Shown here piece by piece: positions 24,379 to 33,271 of a stretch of DNA of 64,000 nucleotides. Each line of letters starts with the position of its first letter. Position 1 is the first letter of the stretch. Position numbers and translations under genes: made by a program. Origin of the DNA: JBFWVR01 sp050246635. Its GTDB lineage: Bacteria > Acidobacteriota > Vicinamibacteria > Vicinamibacterales > UBA2999. Location of the stretch: the NCBI GenBank assembly GCA_050246635.1, contig JBFWVR010000005.1, positions 372,001-436,000 of the forward strand, given 5' to 3'. The notes under the pieces were generated by a model, which was given only the letters and a program-made list of their open reading frames with translations, was not told the origin of the DNA and searched no databases.

Positions 24379-25893
24379 TCAGCGCACGTTGGCGCGTGCC
24401 GTGCCGGCGAGCGCGCGCCGCGCGGCGTCGAGCACGGCCGCCACGTTCGCGCCGGCCGCGTCGGCCGCGGCGCGCCGCTGCGCCTCCGCGGACAGCACGG
24501 GCAGGTCGTGCGCGCCGGCGAACCACGATGCCCATCGCGCGTCGGCGGGAAACTGGTTGTCGCCCGGGTAGCGCCCGGCCGGGCCACCCGCGAACACGTT
24601 CCCGCTGACCTCACCGCCAGGGAAGTAGGTCGCGATCGTGTCGTCGCCGACACCGGCGCCATCGCCCTTGATGCCGTAGCGGTTGTGGCGCACCAGGTTG
24701 TCGCGGAAGACGAAGCCCGTCGTGGGGCGGCCGTAGGCGCTGATCACGTTGCCCGAGTGGACGACGGTGTTGCGCTCGACGTGGATGTCGGTGGCGCCGT
24801 CGCCAATCAGCAGGAAGACGCCGTTGCCCCCCCACGCCGCGGCGTCGACGTCGTAGAGCACGTTGTTGGCGATCGTCACCTGGCGGGTCTGCCGGCTTGG
24901 CGCGTTGTCGTCGTGCCCCAGGATGTTGAACGCGGCCGCGACGTGCCGGACGACGTTGCCCTGGAAGACGACGTCCTCGATGCCGCTCCAGGGGGCGCCA
25001 CCTTCCTGGTTGCGCGGCGTGAACACGATGGCCGGCCCCGGCTGCGCCGCCTGCCAGTTGTGCTCGAACAGGTTGCCCTCGATCCGGACACGGCGGGCGT
25101 TCTTGAGCTCGAACAGGTTCTTGACGTCCCACGGCCCCCCACGCCACGCGACCGGCTTGGCGAGGTGGTTGCCGATGACGCGGATATCCGAGGGCACGAG
25201 CCCGCGAATCGACGGGTCGCCACCGCCGAACATGACGTTCTCGCCGGCGGCTTCCAGGTAGTTGTTCACGATGTCGAACGGGCCCGGGCCGTTCCACCCG
25301 CCAATCGCCTGTGAGTCGACACCGTCGGACTTGATGTCGGCGATGTAGGAATTGCGGATCGTGGTCGAGGCGCTGTTGAGCGCGACGCCACGCCGTTGGC
25401 CGCGTTCCGGCGCGCCATGGATGTAGCAGCGGTCGATCTCGAGATCGTGGGGCACGTCGGCGGCGCGTTGCCGCTGCCCTTCACCGAAGGCGACCACGTC
25501 GCCGCCGCCGGCGGTCGGGCCCAGCTCGAGCAGTCGCAGCCGCCAGTGGTGGGCGCCCGGTGCGGTACGCAGGGCGGGCTCGTCATTGGGGGAGCGAAGG
25601 CGGGCGAGGCGTGCCGCGTCGGCCGGGCGAATTCGCCGTCCCTCCGTCGGGATTCCGTCACTGCTGGCCGACGAACTGACGGTGATCCAGGCGTCGCCGT
25701 CCTTCGCGGGCAGGACGAAGTTGCCGCTGAACGTCGCCCCCGCTTCGACAAGAATCGTGTCGCCGGGCCGCGCGGCATCGAGTGCGGCCTGGAGGTCGTC
25801 TCCGGCGGAAACCCGCAGAACGCGGTCTTGAACGGCCAAATCCGCGGTCGCGAGCACCAGGGCCACGAGCAGGAGCAGGTGTCGGACGTGCAT
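24379..25893 (-). CDS. Secreted right-handed beta-helix protein, short paralogue
   Basis: This 504-residue protein is a signal peptide (MHVRHLLLLVALVLATADLA) followed directly by the beta-helix (about 25-470), without CBM or Fn3 domains. It begins DDLQAALDAARPGDTILVEAGATFSGNFVLP and contains IHGAPERGQRRGVALNS and WNGPGPFDIVNNYLEAAGENVMFGG, aligning along its length with the two downstream paralogues. It looks like the minimal form of the family. An ending rich in Ala and Arg replaces the C terminus of the others. I see no sigma-54 element in its 276-base upstream gap, unlike its neighbours, so its promoter is unknown. Confidence 0.87.
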   Translation of the reverse strand: MHVRHLLLLVALVLATADLAVQDRVLRVSAGDDLQAALDAARPGDTILVEAGATFSGNFVLPAKDGDAWITVSSSASSDGIPTEGRRIRPADAARLARLRSPNDEPALRTAPGAHHWRLRLLELGPTAGGGDVVAFGEGQRQRAADVPHDLEIDRCYIHGAPERGQRRGVALNSASTTIRNSYIADIKSDGVDSQAIGGWNGPGPFDIVNNYLEAAGENVMFGGGDPSIRGLVPSDIRVIGNHLAKPVAWRGGPWDVKNLFELKNARRVRIEGNLFEHNWQAAQPGPAIVFTPRNQEGGAPWSGIEDVVFQGNVVRHVAAAFNILGHDDNAPSRQTRQVTIANNVLYDVDAAAWGGNGVFLLIGDGATDIHVERNTVVHSGNVISAYGRPTTGFVFRDNLVRHNRYGIKGDGAGVGDDTIATYFPGGEVSGNVFAGGPAGRYPGDNQFPADARWASWFAGAHDLPVLSAEAQRRAAADAAGANVAAVLDAARRALAGTARANVR

Positions 25894-26001
25894 GGTTGCC
25901 TTTCACGAGGGCGGAAAGATTTACACACCCACCCACGAATTTCGTAGTTGTCCCGTCTGTCCGTCAGCGGGCAGATCCCGAATTACCGCGCCTTCTGGAG
26001 T

Positions 26002-26016
26002 TGGCGACACCCTTGC
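26002..26016 (+). promoter_or_regulatory. Sigma-54 promoter for the CBM6-EEP protein gene
   Basis: TGGCGACACCCTTGC keeps the TGGC -24 box, the TTGC -12 box and the exact spacing; only the two bases after TGGC differ from the usual AC/AT. The predicted start is near 26028, giving a leader of about 140 bases. Confidence 0.75.
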
Positions 26017-26026
26017 TTTGGGCCTG

Positions 26027-26057
26027 TCGGCGCCTCGATGAACGGTTGAGGTGCCGA
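26027..26057 (+). promoter_or_regulatory. Hairpin at the predicted 5' end of the transcript
   Basis: TCGGCGCCTC (26027-26036) pairs with GAGGTGCCGA (26048-26057) in a 10-base-pair stem with one G-U pair and an 11-base loop. It starts at the predicted sigma-54 transcription start. A 5'-end hairpin often protects mRNA; a regulatory role is speculative. Confidence 0.5.
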
Positions 26058-26169
26058 GCCCACGACATGAACTAGCACGACGGCACAGACGGACCCCAGC
26101 AGACGCGATTCCCCCCGCCCTCCTGCAGCAGTCCCGATCACAGAACGACCGATCTGGAGGAAACGCTCG

Positions 26170-28581
26170 ATGACATCACGGGGGATTACTGCCCGGCTGC
26201 GCGCCTGGTCCGGCATGCGCGGCCTCCTGCCTCTCACGGCCCTCGTTGTTCTTGCACTCGTTGGCACGGCTGGCCGCCTGCAGGCCGCCGCGGCCGACAT
26301 CGTGCTCTACGCGTCGGACGTCACGTCGCTCGCCGGCAACTGGCGGATCGCCAACGACAGCACCGCCGCCGGCGGCAAGCTCCTGCAGAGCGACGACAAC
26401 GGCTTCAAGCAGACCGACACGGCGCTCGCCTCGCCGTCGCACTATTTCGAAATCGACTTCGACGCCCCGGCCGGCACCCCGTACCACGTCTGGCTGCGGC
26501 TGCGGGCGCGTGGCAACTCCAAGTGGAACGACTCGGTGTGGCTCCAGTTCTCCGACGCCGTGAACACGAGCGGCTCCGCCGCCTACGGGCTGGGCTCCGG
26601 GTCCGGCCTGCTCGTGAACCTCGAGCCGTGCAGTAACTGCGGGGTGTCGGGCTGGGGCTGGATGGACGGGGCCTATTGGCTCCAGAGCGCCCCGGTGGTC
26701 AGCTTCGCGAGCGGCGGCACGCACCGGCTTCGCGTGCAGACGCGTGAGGACGGCGTCGAGATCGACCAGGTCGTGCTGAGCCCCGCCACCTACCTGAGCA
26801 ACGCTCCCGGCGCGGGCTCGGGGGACGCGACGATCGTGGCGAAGGGGAGTGGCGGCGCCTCCAGCCCGTTCTACGGCAGCGCCCAGGCGGTGCCCGGCAC
26901 CATCCAGGTGCGGGACTACGACCTCGGAGGCGCCGACGTCGCCTTCCACGACACGACGGCCGGCAACTCCGGTGGCGCCTACCGCTCCGACGACGTCGAC
27001 CTGCAGTCGAGCGCGGATGGCGGCCACAACGTCGGCTGGTTCGCGGCGGGCGAGTGGATGAAGTACTCCGTGAACGTCGCCACCGCGGGGACCTACACGG
27101 CGACCCTGCGCGTCGCGTCGCCCAACACGGGCACGACCGTGCGCCTGATGTTCGACGGCAACAACGCGTCGGCGACCGGCGAGGTCCCGAAGACGGGCGA
27201 CTGGCAGACGTGGCGGGATCTCCAGATCCCGGTCACGCTGCAGGCCGGACCGCAGGTGATGACGCTGCGTTCGGACCTGGGCGGGTTCAACGTGAGCCGG
27301 GTGACCCTGGCGCTCGTCGAGAGCAACGGCGGGTCCGGCGGCGGCAGTGGCAGCGGTGCGCTGGCCCCGTACGGCGGCACGCCCGTGGCGCTGCCCGGCA
27401 CGGTGCAGGCCGAGCGGTACGACGAGGGCGGCGCCGGCGTCGCCTACGGCGACGCGACCGCGGGCAACAGCGGCGGCCAGTTCCGCGCCGACGATGTCGA
27501 CATCGAGAAGTCGGGCGAGGGCGGCTACAACATCGGCTGGACCGACGCCGGCGAGTGGCTGAACTACACGGTGCAGGTCGCCAGCGCCGGCAGCTACACC
27601 GTGGGCCTGCGCGTCTCGTCCACTGCGGGCGGCACGATGCACGTCGGCTTCAACGGGCCCAGCAGCGTCTGGCAGAGCGTCAGCATCCCCAACACGGGGA
27701 GCTGGCAGAAGTGGACGACGGTCAACCTGCCGGTGTCGCTCGGGGCGGGCACGCAGCAGATGACCGTCCGGTTCGACACCGGCAAGGTCAACCTGCACCA
27801 CATCGCGGTGACCGCCGGGACGAGCACGCCGCAGCCCCCCGCTTCCGGCGGCTCCAGCGACACCTTCCGCATGATGACGTGGAACATCCAGCACGGGGAG
27901 AAGAAGAACGGCAGCTACGATCCCCGCGCGCAGGCGCAGTTCATCGCGAGCCAGCACCCCGACGTCGTGGCCCTCCAGGAGGTCCAGACCTGGGACGAGA
28001 ACCAGCCGGAGAAGTACCGCAGCCTGCTCGAGGAGTTCACCGGCGACAACTGGACGCTCCAGTGGGCGCCCGTGAACAGCAAGTCGTCCACCGAGGGCAA
28101 CATCCTGCTGATCCGGCTGCCGGTGATCTCGTCGACGTACCACCAGATGCACGCGACGAGCGACTGGGACGCGATGTACGTCAACCGCTCCGTGGCGCAG
28201 GCGACGATCGCGGTGGGCGGCCGGTCGGTGCATGTCTTCAGCACCCACGTCGACTACTACAGCACCAGCGCCCGCACCCTCCAGGTGGCCGACCTCATGG
28301 ACTGGTCCGCCGGCTTCGGCGGGCCGCGCATCGTCGGCGGCGACTTCAACTCCTGGTGGGGGGAGTCGTGGATCAAGTCGATGATGACGGAGTACACCGA
28401 CACCTGGCAGGACGTGACCGGCAGCAACCAGAACGGCTACACGGTGAACAACGCGGTGCGGTTCGACTACCTGTTCCGCGCGAAGACCGGCGCCTCCCAG
28501 GTGACGCCGATCAAGTGCTTCGTGCCCGTCACCGACCTGTCGGACCACAACCCGGTCGTGGCCGACTACCGCGTGCAGTAG
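26170..28581 (+). CDS. Secreted CBM6 protein with endonuclease/exonuclease/phosphatase domain
   Basis: The 803-residue protein has a signal peptide (about 1-40), the recurring domain of about 165 residues (44-215), two CBM6-like modules (about 243-385 and 408-550) and a C-terminal EEP-fold domain (565-803). The EEP domain has all the usual metal and catalytic marks: MTWNIQHG with Asn572, VVALQEV with Glu604, STHVDYY with His693, GGDFNS with Asp725/Asn727, and the terminal SDHNPV with Asp792/His793. It should hydrolyse phosphodiester or phosphomonoester bonds, as in DNases, sphingomyelinases or phosphatases, tethered to polysaccharide. A GGAGGAA ribosome site precedes the ATG. It is divergent from the beta-helix genes and has its own sigma-54 promoter. 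Confidence 0.9.
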   Translation: MTSRGITARLRAWSGMRGLLPLTALVVLALVGTAGRLQAAAADIVLYASDVTSLAGNWRIANDSTAAGGKLLQSDDNGFKQTDTALASPSHYFEIDFDAPAGTPYHVWLRLRARGNSKWNDSVWLQFSDAVNTSGSAAYGLGSGSGLLVNLEPCSNCGVSGWGWMDGAYWLQSAPVVSFASGGTHRLRVQTREDGVEIDQVVLSPATYLSNAPGAGSGDATIVAKGSGGASSPFYGSAQAVPGTIQVRDYDLGGADVAFHDTTAGNSGGAYRSDDVDLQSSADGGHNVGWFAAGEWMKYSVNVATAGTYTATLRVASPNTGTTVRLMFDGNNASATGEVPKTGDWQTWRDLQIPVTLQAGPQVMTLRSDLGGFNVSRVTLALVESNGGSGGGSGSGALAPYGGTPVALPGTVQAERYDEGGAGVAYGDATAGNSGGQFRADDVDIEKSGEGGYNIGWTDAGEWLNYTVQVASAGSYTVGLRVSSTAGGTMHVGFNGPSSVWQSVSIPNTGSWQKWTTVNLPVSLGAGTQQMTVRFDTGKVNLHHIAVTAGTSTPQPPASGGSSDTFRMMTWNIQHGEKKNGSYDPRAQAQFIASQHPDVVALQEVQTWDENQPEKYRSLLEEFTGDNWTLQWAPVNSKSSTEGNILLIRLPVISSTYHQMHATSDWDAMYVNRSVAQATIAVGGRSVHVFSTHVDYYSTSARTLQVADLMDWSAGFGGPRIVGGDFNSWWGESWIKSMMTEYTDTWQDVTGSNQNGYTVNNAVRFDYLFRAKTGASQVTPIKCFVPVTDLSDHNPVVADYRVQ

Positions 28582-28593
28582 CCCCCGCATCGA

Positions 28594-29616
28594 TCACCCG
28601 CCCGCCGTCACGGCGGGCGGGGACCCGGCCGTGGCCCGCCGCAGGTGCCGCAGCCGCCAGCATCCCGCAATCAGGCCGAGGAACTGCAGCGATCGCAGTT
28701 CCTCGGTCAGTGTCTCGAGCGCCGGCGCGCCGACCCGCAGCGAGCGCAGCCAGCGGCCCCACTGCTCGAACGCCTGCCGCCAGAGGAACCTCGGCATCCC
28801 GCCGATCCGGGCCACGCGCGTCATGTCGATGTCGCTGTAGACGTCCTGCAGCATCAGCGCGTGCGTGCGCCCGCTCCAGAAGAACCACTGCCGGAAGTAC
28901 GTCCGCGTCAGCCGCCCGGGCGGCACGTAGTGCCGCACGCTGCTGCCGGGATCGTAGTACCCGGCATAGAGCCCGAACCGGCGGAGGCGGCAGAAGATCT
29001 CGTGGTCCTCGCCGGAGGTCAGCGTGTTGTCCACCCGCCCCAGGTCGGTGCGCCACCCGCCGACGGCCTCGATGGCGGTCCGCGCGAACGCCAGGTTGGC
29101 GCCGATGGGCAGGCGCTGGCCCGTCAGGTCCGCGCGGTAGTCCGCGGGCTCGTCCCCGTAGTCGATCAGGGCAAGAGGGCCCCAGATGTCCTGTGCCGGG
29201 CGGGTGAGCAGCTCGGGGGGCGGCGTCACGCTCCAGCGAGGCAGCACCTTGCCGAAGGTGAAGGTGACGTCCCGCGCGCGGAAGACCTCGACGATCCGGC
29301 ACAGCCAGTCGCGCGCGGGCCGGACGTCGTCGTCGGTGAGCGCCAGCACGTCGCCACGGGCCGCGCCGAGCGCGGTGTTCAACGCGAAGCTCTTGCCCTG
29401 CGCCGGCTCGTGGAGCGCCCGGACCGGGAACGGTCCCGCCGCGCATGCGTCGCCGATGACGCGCGGGGTGTCGTCGGTGGAGTTGTTGTCGACGACGAGG
29501 ATCTCGACCGCGCAGTCGTGCGGCGGGTCCAGCTCCTGCAGGGCCGCCAGGGTCTCGCGCAGCAGGGCCGCGCGGTTGTACGTGCAGATGACCACCGACA
29601 CGTGGTGGACGATCAT
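28594..29616 (-). CDS. Glycosyltransferase family 2
   Basis: This 340-residue GT-A enzyme starts MIVHHVSVVICTYNRAALL, with the GT2 nucleotide-binding strand. The motif ALTDDDV near 95-101 supplies the metal-binding acidic cluster, and GANLAFARTAIEAVGGW plus TSGEDHEIFCRL supply the acceptor and catalytic-base region. It probably adds a sugar to the growing repeat unit. It is the last gene of the main EPS operon and one of three closely similar GT2s here. The ATG overlaps the upstream stop as ATGA. Donor and linkage are unknown. Confidence 0.9.
   Translation of the reverse strand: MIVHHVSVVICTYNRAALLRETLAALQELDPPHDCAVEILVVDNNSTDDTPRVIGDACAAGPFPVRALHEPAQGKSFALNTALGAARGDVLALTDDDVRPARDWLCRIVEVFRARDVTFTFGKVLPRWSVTPPPELLTRPAQDIWGPLALIDYGDEPADYRADLTGQRLPIGANLAFARTAIEAVGGWRTDLGRVDNTLTSGEDHEIFCRLRRFGLYAGYYDPGSSVRHYVPPGRLTRTYFRQWFFWSGRTHALMLQDVYSDIDMTRVARIGGMPRFLWRQAFEQWGRWLRSLRVGAPALETLTEELRSLQFLGLIAGCWRLRHLRRATAGSPPAVTAGG
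28597..28621 (+). terminator. Strong GC hairpin between convergent genes
   Basis: CCCGCCCGCCG (28597-28607) and CGGCGGGCGGG (28611-28621) form a perfect 11-base-pair stem with a 3-base loop, 15 bases after the EEP gene stop. It lies inside the last codons of the convergent glycosyltransferase gene. There is no U-tract, so termination may be partial or Rho-assisted. Confidence 0.55.
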
Positions 29617-30599
29617 GATGCGCCTCCCGTCGAGCGCGCCGCCGCGGTCAGGCCGCGGGCGGTGACGCCCCAGCGCGTGGCCGCGTAGCCCGCCACGAAC
29701 GCGACGTCGATCGCGCGATCGAGGGCCTCGACCGGTGCGCCCGTCGCAATCCGGCCCACCACCGCGGCCGCGCCGGTGAGCCCCCGGCGAATCAGGTGGA
29801 ACGGCAGGCCGAAGACGGCGCGCGCCGGCGCCGGGCCGGCCTGGCCGTCCATCACGGCGTTGGTGATGCCCGACCAGTAGAACCAGCGCAGGAAGTAGCT
29901 GACGCGCGCGCGGTGCGCCGGCACCCAGTGACGGACGCGGACGTCCGGCAGGTAGAGCGCCCGGTACCCGGCCTGCTGGATGCGCTGGCACAGCTCGTGG
30001 TCCTCGCCCGAGAGCAGCGTGCCGCGCAGTTTGCCGAGATGGGTCGCGAATCCGCCGAGCGCCGTGAACACCTCGCGCCGGACGGCCATGTTGGCGCCGA
30101 GGAAGGTCCGCGGGCCGAGTGGCGACGGCGCGGGGCCGTAGTCGAGCAGCGCCAGCGGCGCGCCGAGGCGCGCCCGGCGTGTCGCCGCCTGCCGGATCCA
30201 GCCCGGCACGCCGTCCTGCCATCGGGGCGTGACCGGGCCGCCCACCAGCGCGACGGCCGGATCGGCCAACCCGCTTCGCAGCGCGTCCAGCCATCCGTCC
30301 GCGACGTTGACGTCGTCGTCGGTGAACGCCAGGACGTCCCCCCGGGCCACGGCCAGCGCGGCGGCGAGCGCGTGCGACTTGCCGGGGCGTGGTTCGTAGA
30401 TCAACCGGAGGGGCACCGGGAACGACGCCTGGTGCCGTTCCACGACGGCGCCGGTCTCGTCTCGTGACCCGTTGTCGACCACGATCAGTTCGTCGGCCTC
30501 GACGAACGGCTGGCGCGCGAGGTGCGTCAGGCACTCGTCGAGGAGCGTCGCGCGGGTGAAGGTGGCGATGATTACGCTGATCGACGGGGCGTTGGTCAT
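29613..30599 (-). CDS. Glycosyltransferase family 2
   Basis: 328 residues with SVIIATFTRATLLDECL, VVDNGSRDETGAVVE, AFTDDDVNVADGWL and SGEDHELCQRI, the same architecture and order of motifs as the neighbouring GT2s. The C-terminal region (VRHWVPAHRARVSYFLRWFYWSG) is also shared with them, so the group looks like a tandem duplication series. It should transfer a sugar to a lipid-linked intermediate at the inner face of the membrane. Both ends overlap neighbours as ATGA. Confidence 0.9.
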   Translation of the reverse strand: MTNAPSISVIIATFTRATLLDECLTHLARQPFVEADELIVVDNGSRDETGAVVERHQASFPVPLRLIYEPRPGKSHALAAALAVARGDVLAFTDDDVNVADGWLDALRSGLADPAVALVGGPVTPRWQDGVPGWIRQAATRRARLGAPLALLDYGPAPSPLGPRTFLGANMAVRREVFTALGGFATHLGKLRGTLLSGEDHELCQRIQQAGYRALYLPDVRVRHWVPAHRARVSYFLRWFYWSGITNAVMDGQAGPAPARAVFGLPFHLIRRGLTGAAAVVGRIATGAPVEALDRAIDVAFVAGYAATRWGVTARGLTAAARSTGGAS

Positions 30600-32191
30600 G
30601 AGACAGCCTCCGAGAGCCGGCCGCGGCCGAGGGGAGTCGCGCGCAGGGCCTGCCGCGCGTAGCCGAGATACCGCGTCCGCAGGTCCCGATCGACGCCGAC
30701 GAGGGCGACGACGGTGAGGTAGAGGGCGCCGACGGCCGCGCCCTCGAGCAGGACGCCGGCGAGTGTCGTGGGCGGCCAGGCGGTGCGCACCAGGGCGCAG
30801 GCCGCAATCGCGGGCACCAGGCCCGCGGCGGGTGCGCGACCGACCGTCCAGAGGAACACGGGCGTCGGCACGCCCGCGCGGCGGCAGGCCACCGGCAGCA
30901 GGATGAACAGGTTCGCGACGAGCACGGGAATGGCCGTGCCCGCCGCCACGCCGTTCATGCCGAACGGGCCCACCAGGATCAGGCTGAGGCCGAGGTTGGC
31001 CAGCGCCTCACCGAGCGACGCGAAGGCAACGAGCCGATGGTGCCCGCTCCCGAGCAGGACGTTGCCGAGTGGGCCCTGGCCGACGAGCACGACGCCCGCC
31101 ACCGCAAGGATGTAGAGCGGCGTGACGGCGCCCCCGAAGCCGGGGCCGATCCACAGCTCGATCAGCGGAGCCCCGAACCCGACCACCACGACCGTCGCGC
31201 CGGTCACGAGGATCAGCGCGATGCGCGTCGTCTCGATGAGCATCGTGCGCACGGCCTCGGACTGCCCGCGCGCCTGCAGGGTGACCACGATCGGGAACAG
31301 GAAGCCGTTGAACTGGTTGCAGAGGCGCCGTTGGTACTCCGCGAGGCGGAGCGCCACGGCGTAGACGGCCACCGCGGACGTGCCCAGCGCGGCGCCGATC
31401 ACGAGGTTGTCGAGGTTGAAGCCGATCTGGACCGCGATGTCGATGACGAACAGGTAGAGGCTGAACGTCGTCACCTCGGCCACGAGGGCGCGGCTGAACC
31501 CCGAGGGCCGGATCCGCAGCTCCGGCATCGCGACCCGCGCGGTCCAGGCATACGCCGCATAGCTTGCGAGGCCGACCGTGGTCGTGGCGGCGACGAGCGG
31601 CAGCAGGCCATGACCGCTCGCCAGCACGACGTAGGTCACCAGGCCGTTCACGAGGGCCACCGCGATGGCCACGCCGTTGTTGAGGGCGAAGCGCTGCCGG
31701 GCGGTGGTGGCTGCGCCGAACACCGTCATCGGGAAGCCGACGGCGATTCGCACCCCGAGAATCGCCAGCACCCACTGCCCCTGCTGGATCTGTCCCGGGT
31801 CGAGGTTGGGGAACCGCGGGATCACCCAGGTCACCAGCGCGGCGACGCCCACCGCGGCGAGCAGGCCCAGGCCGGCGTGCACGACGACGAAGGTGCTGAG
31901 GATTCGGTTGACGCGGGTGGTGTCGCCGCGGGCATCGGCGTCCGACACGTGGCGCACGATGCCCGTGCCGTAGCCGAGGTCGAGCAGCTGGAAGTAGTAC
32001 GTCAATGACGCGACCAGCATCCACAGGCCGTAGTCCTCGGTGCCGAGGTGCCGGATGGTGAACGGCATCAGCACCAGGCCCAGGCCGATGTTCACGGCCA
32101 GGAGCGCATACTTCGTCACGGTGCCCGTGAGCACGTTCCGGACGGGCGAGCCGGCCGGGCCGCCGCCGGGCGTCGGCACGGTGGCGCTCAT
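30596..32191 (-). CDS. Oligosaccharide flippase, Wzx/MATE-like (copy 1)
   Basis: The 531-residue protein has about 12-14 hydrophobic segments in the pattern of the polysaccharide biosynthesis/MOP exporter superfamily. The N-terminal motif YALLAVNIGLGLVLMPFTIRHLGTEDYGLWML is typical. It should translocate undecaprenol-linked repeat units to the periplasm. I start at MSATVP; the 50 codons upstream are GC-rich readthrough overlapping the upstream gene. A second flippase lies about 14 kb upstream in the same operon, and the two align, including the CRRAGVP/CRQVDLP segment. Confidence 0.9.
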   Translation of the reverse strand: MSATVPTPGGGPAGSPVRNVLTGTVTKYALLAVNIGLGLVLMPFTIRHLGTEDYGLWMLVASLTYYFQLLDLGYGTGIVRHVSDADARGDTTRVNRILSTFVVVHAGLGLLAAVGVAALVTWVIPRFPNLDPGQIQQGQWVLAILGVRIAVGFPMTVFGAATTARQRFALNNGVAIAVALVNGLVTYVVLASGHGLLPLVAATTTVGLASYAAYAWTARVAMPELRIRPSGFSRALVAEVTTFSLYLFVIDIAVQIGFNLDNLVIGAALGTSAVAVYAVALRLAEYQRRLCNQFNGFLFPIVVTLQARGQSEAVRTMLIETTRIALILVTGATVVVVGFGAPLIELWIGPGFGGAVTPLYILAVAGVVLVGQGPLGNVLLGSGHHRLVAFASLGEALANLGLSLILVGPFGMNGVAAGTAIPVLVANLFILLPVACRRAGVPTPVFLWTVGRAPAAGLVPAIAACALVRTAWPPTTLAGVLLEGAAVGALYLTVVALVGVDRDLRTRYLGYARQALRATPLGRGRLSEAVS

Positions 32192-32222
32192 GCGCGACCT
32201 CCCGTCCGGTGTGGCCTGGTGC

Positions 32223-33209
32223 TCACGCCGGCTCCTGGCGCGTGGCGCTCGTGTCGCGGACCGCGGTGTCGGATGCGTGGCCGCCAAGCCAGGCTTCGCG
32301 AAGGTAGCCGCACAGCCACACCAGGCGGACCGACCCGGCAAAACGTCCCGCGGGGTCGCCGGCCGCCGCGGCGCGGGCGGCCTGCCAGCCCCGGCTGGCG
32401 GCGTCCCGCCAGAGGTAGCGCGGAACGCCCAGCAGGTGCGGGACGGGCGGGCGCGCCGTGGCCGCCAGTCGCGCGACGTCTCGGCCGTTCTGGAAGAGCC
32501 AGCGACGGCAATACTCGCGCGTCAGGCGCGCGCGCGGCACCCAGTGACGCACGACGGCCTCCGGCTCGTACACGCCGCGATACCCGGCGTCGAGGAGCCG
32601 GAGGAACAGGTCATGGTCCTCGCCGGTGCGCAGCGTGCCGGCAAGCTTGCCCAGGTCGGCGCGCAGGCCGCCGACCGCCGCCATCGCCGAGGCGCGCACG
32701 GCCATGTTCGCGCCGATGGGCACCACCTGGGGGTGCGCCTGGTCGATGGGCAACCGGGTGTCGCCGTTGTCGGGGATCGCCAGCACGCCGTGCAGGGCCG
32801 GTGACATCCAGGACGGGGGCGGGACTTCCCAGTTCGGGCGGATGCGCCCGGCCACGAAGTCGGCGCCGGATTCCGCGCTTGCGGCATCGAGCGCCGCGAG
32901 CCAGTCCCGGGACGGCTGCACGTCGTCGTCCGTGAAGGCGAGCAGGTCGCCCGTCGCGTGTGCCAGGGCGGCGTTCACGGCCTGCGACTTGCCGGGCGCC
33001 GCGACGAAGAGGTAGTGGACCGCCGGCGCGTCCGGACGCCTGGCGAGCTGGCGGACGGTCTCGGCGGTGGTATCCGTCGATCCGTTGTCGGCCACGACGA
33101 TCTCGAACCGGTTGCGTGGCCAGCGCTGGGCCACGAGCCCCTCGAGCGTCGTGCGCAGCAGGGCCTGCCGGTTGCGCGTCGCGACAATGACGGAGACGGT
33201 CCGATGCAC
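32223..33209 (-). CDS. Glycosyltransferase family 2
   Basis: About 328 residues starting VHRTVSVIVATRNRQALL. Motifs match the other two GT2s: VADNGSTDTTAETV, AFTDDDVQPSRDWL, GANMAVRASAMAAVGG, TGEDHDLFLRLLDAGYRG and VVRHWVPRARLTREYCRRWLF. I favour this GTG because the family homology begins here and a GGAAAGG site lies about 10 bases upstream. An in-frame GTG 66 bases earlier overlaps the upstream stop as GTGA, as at many junctions in this operon, and cannot be excluded. Confidence 0.87.
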   Translation of the reverse strand: MHRTVSVIVATRNRQALLRTTLEGLVAQRWPRNRFEIVVADNGSTDTTAETVRQLARRPDAPAVHYLFVAAPGKSQAVNAALAHATGDLLAFTDDDVQPSRDWLAALDAASAESGADFVAGRIRPNWEVPPPSWMSPALHGVLAIPDNGDTRLPIDQAHPQVVPIGANMAVRASAMAAVGGLRADLGKLAGTLRTGEDHDLFLRLLDAGYRGVYEPEAVVRHWVPRARLTREYCRRWLFQNGRDVARLAATARPPVPHLLGVPRYLWRDAASRGWQAARAAAAGDPAGRFAGSVRLVWLCGYLREAWLGGHASDTAVRDTSATRQEPA

Positions 33210-33271
33210 TGGAACCTGGCCTTTCCGGAGGGAAGTGCGGGGGGCGGCCAGCCGCCGTCCCCCGCGTCCCG

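Noticed and set aside
26176..28590. Minus-strand frame of 804 codons over the CBM6-EEP gene
   Set aside because: The plus-strand protein has all EEP catalytic motifs and a good ribosome site; the minus frame lacks any.
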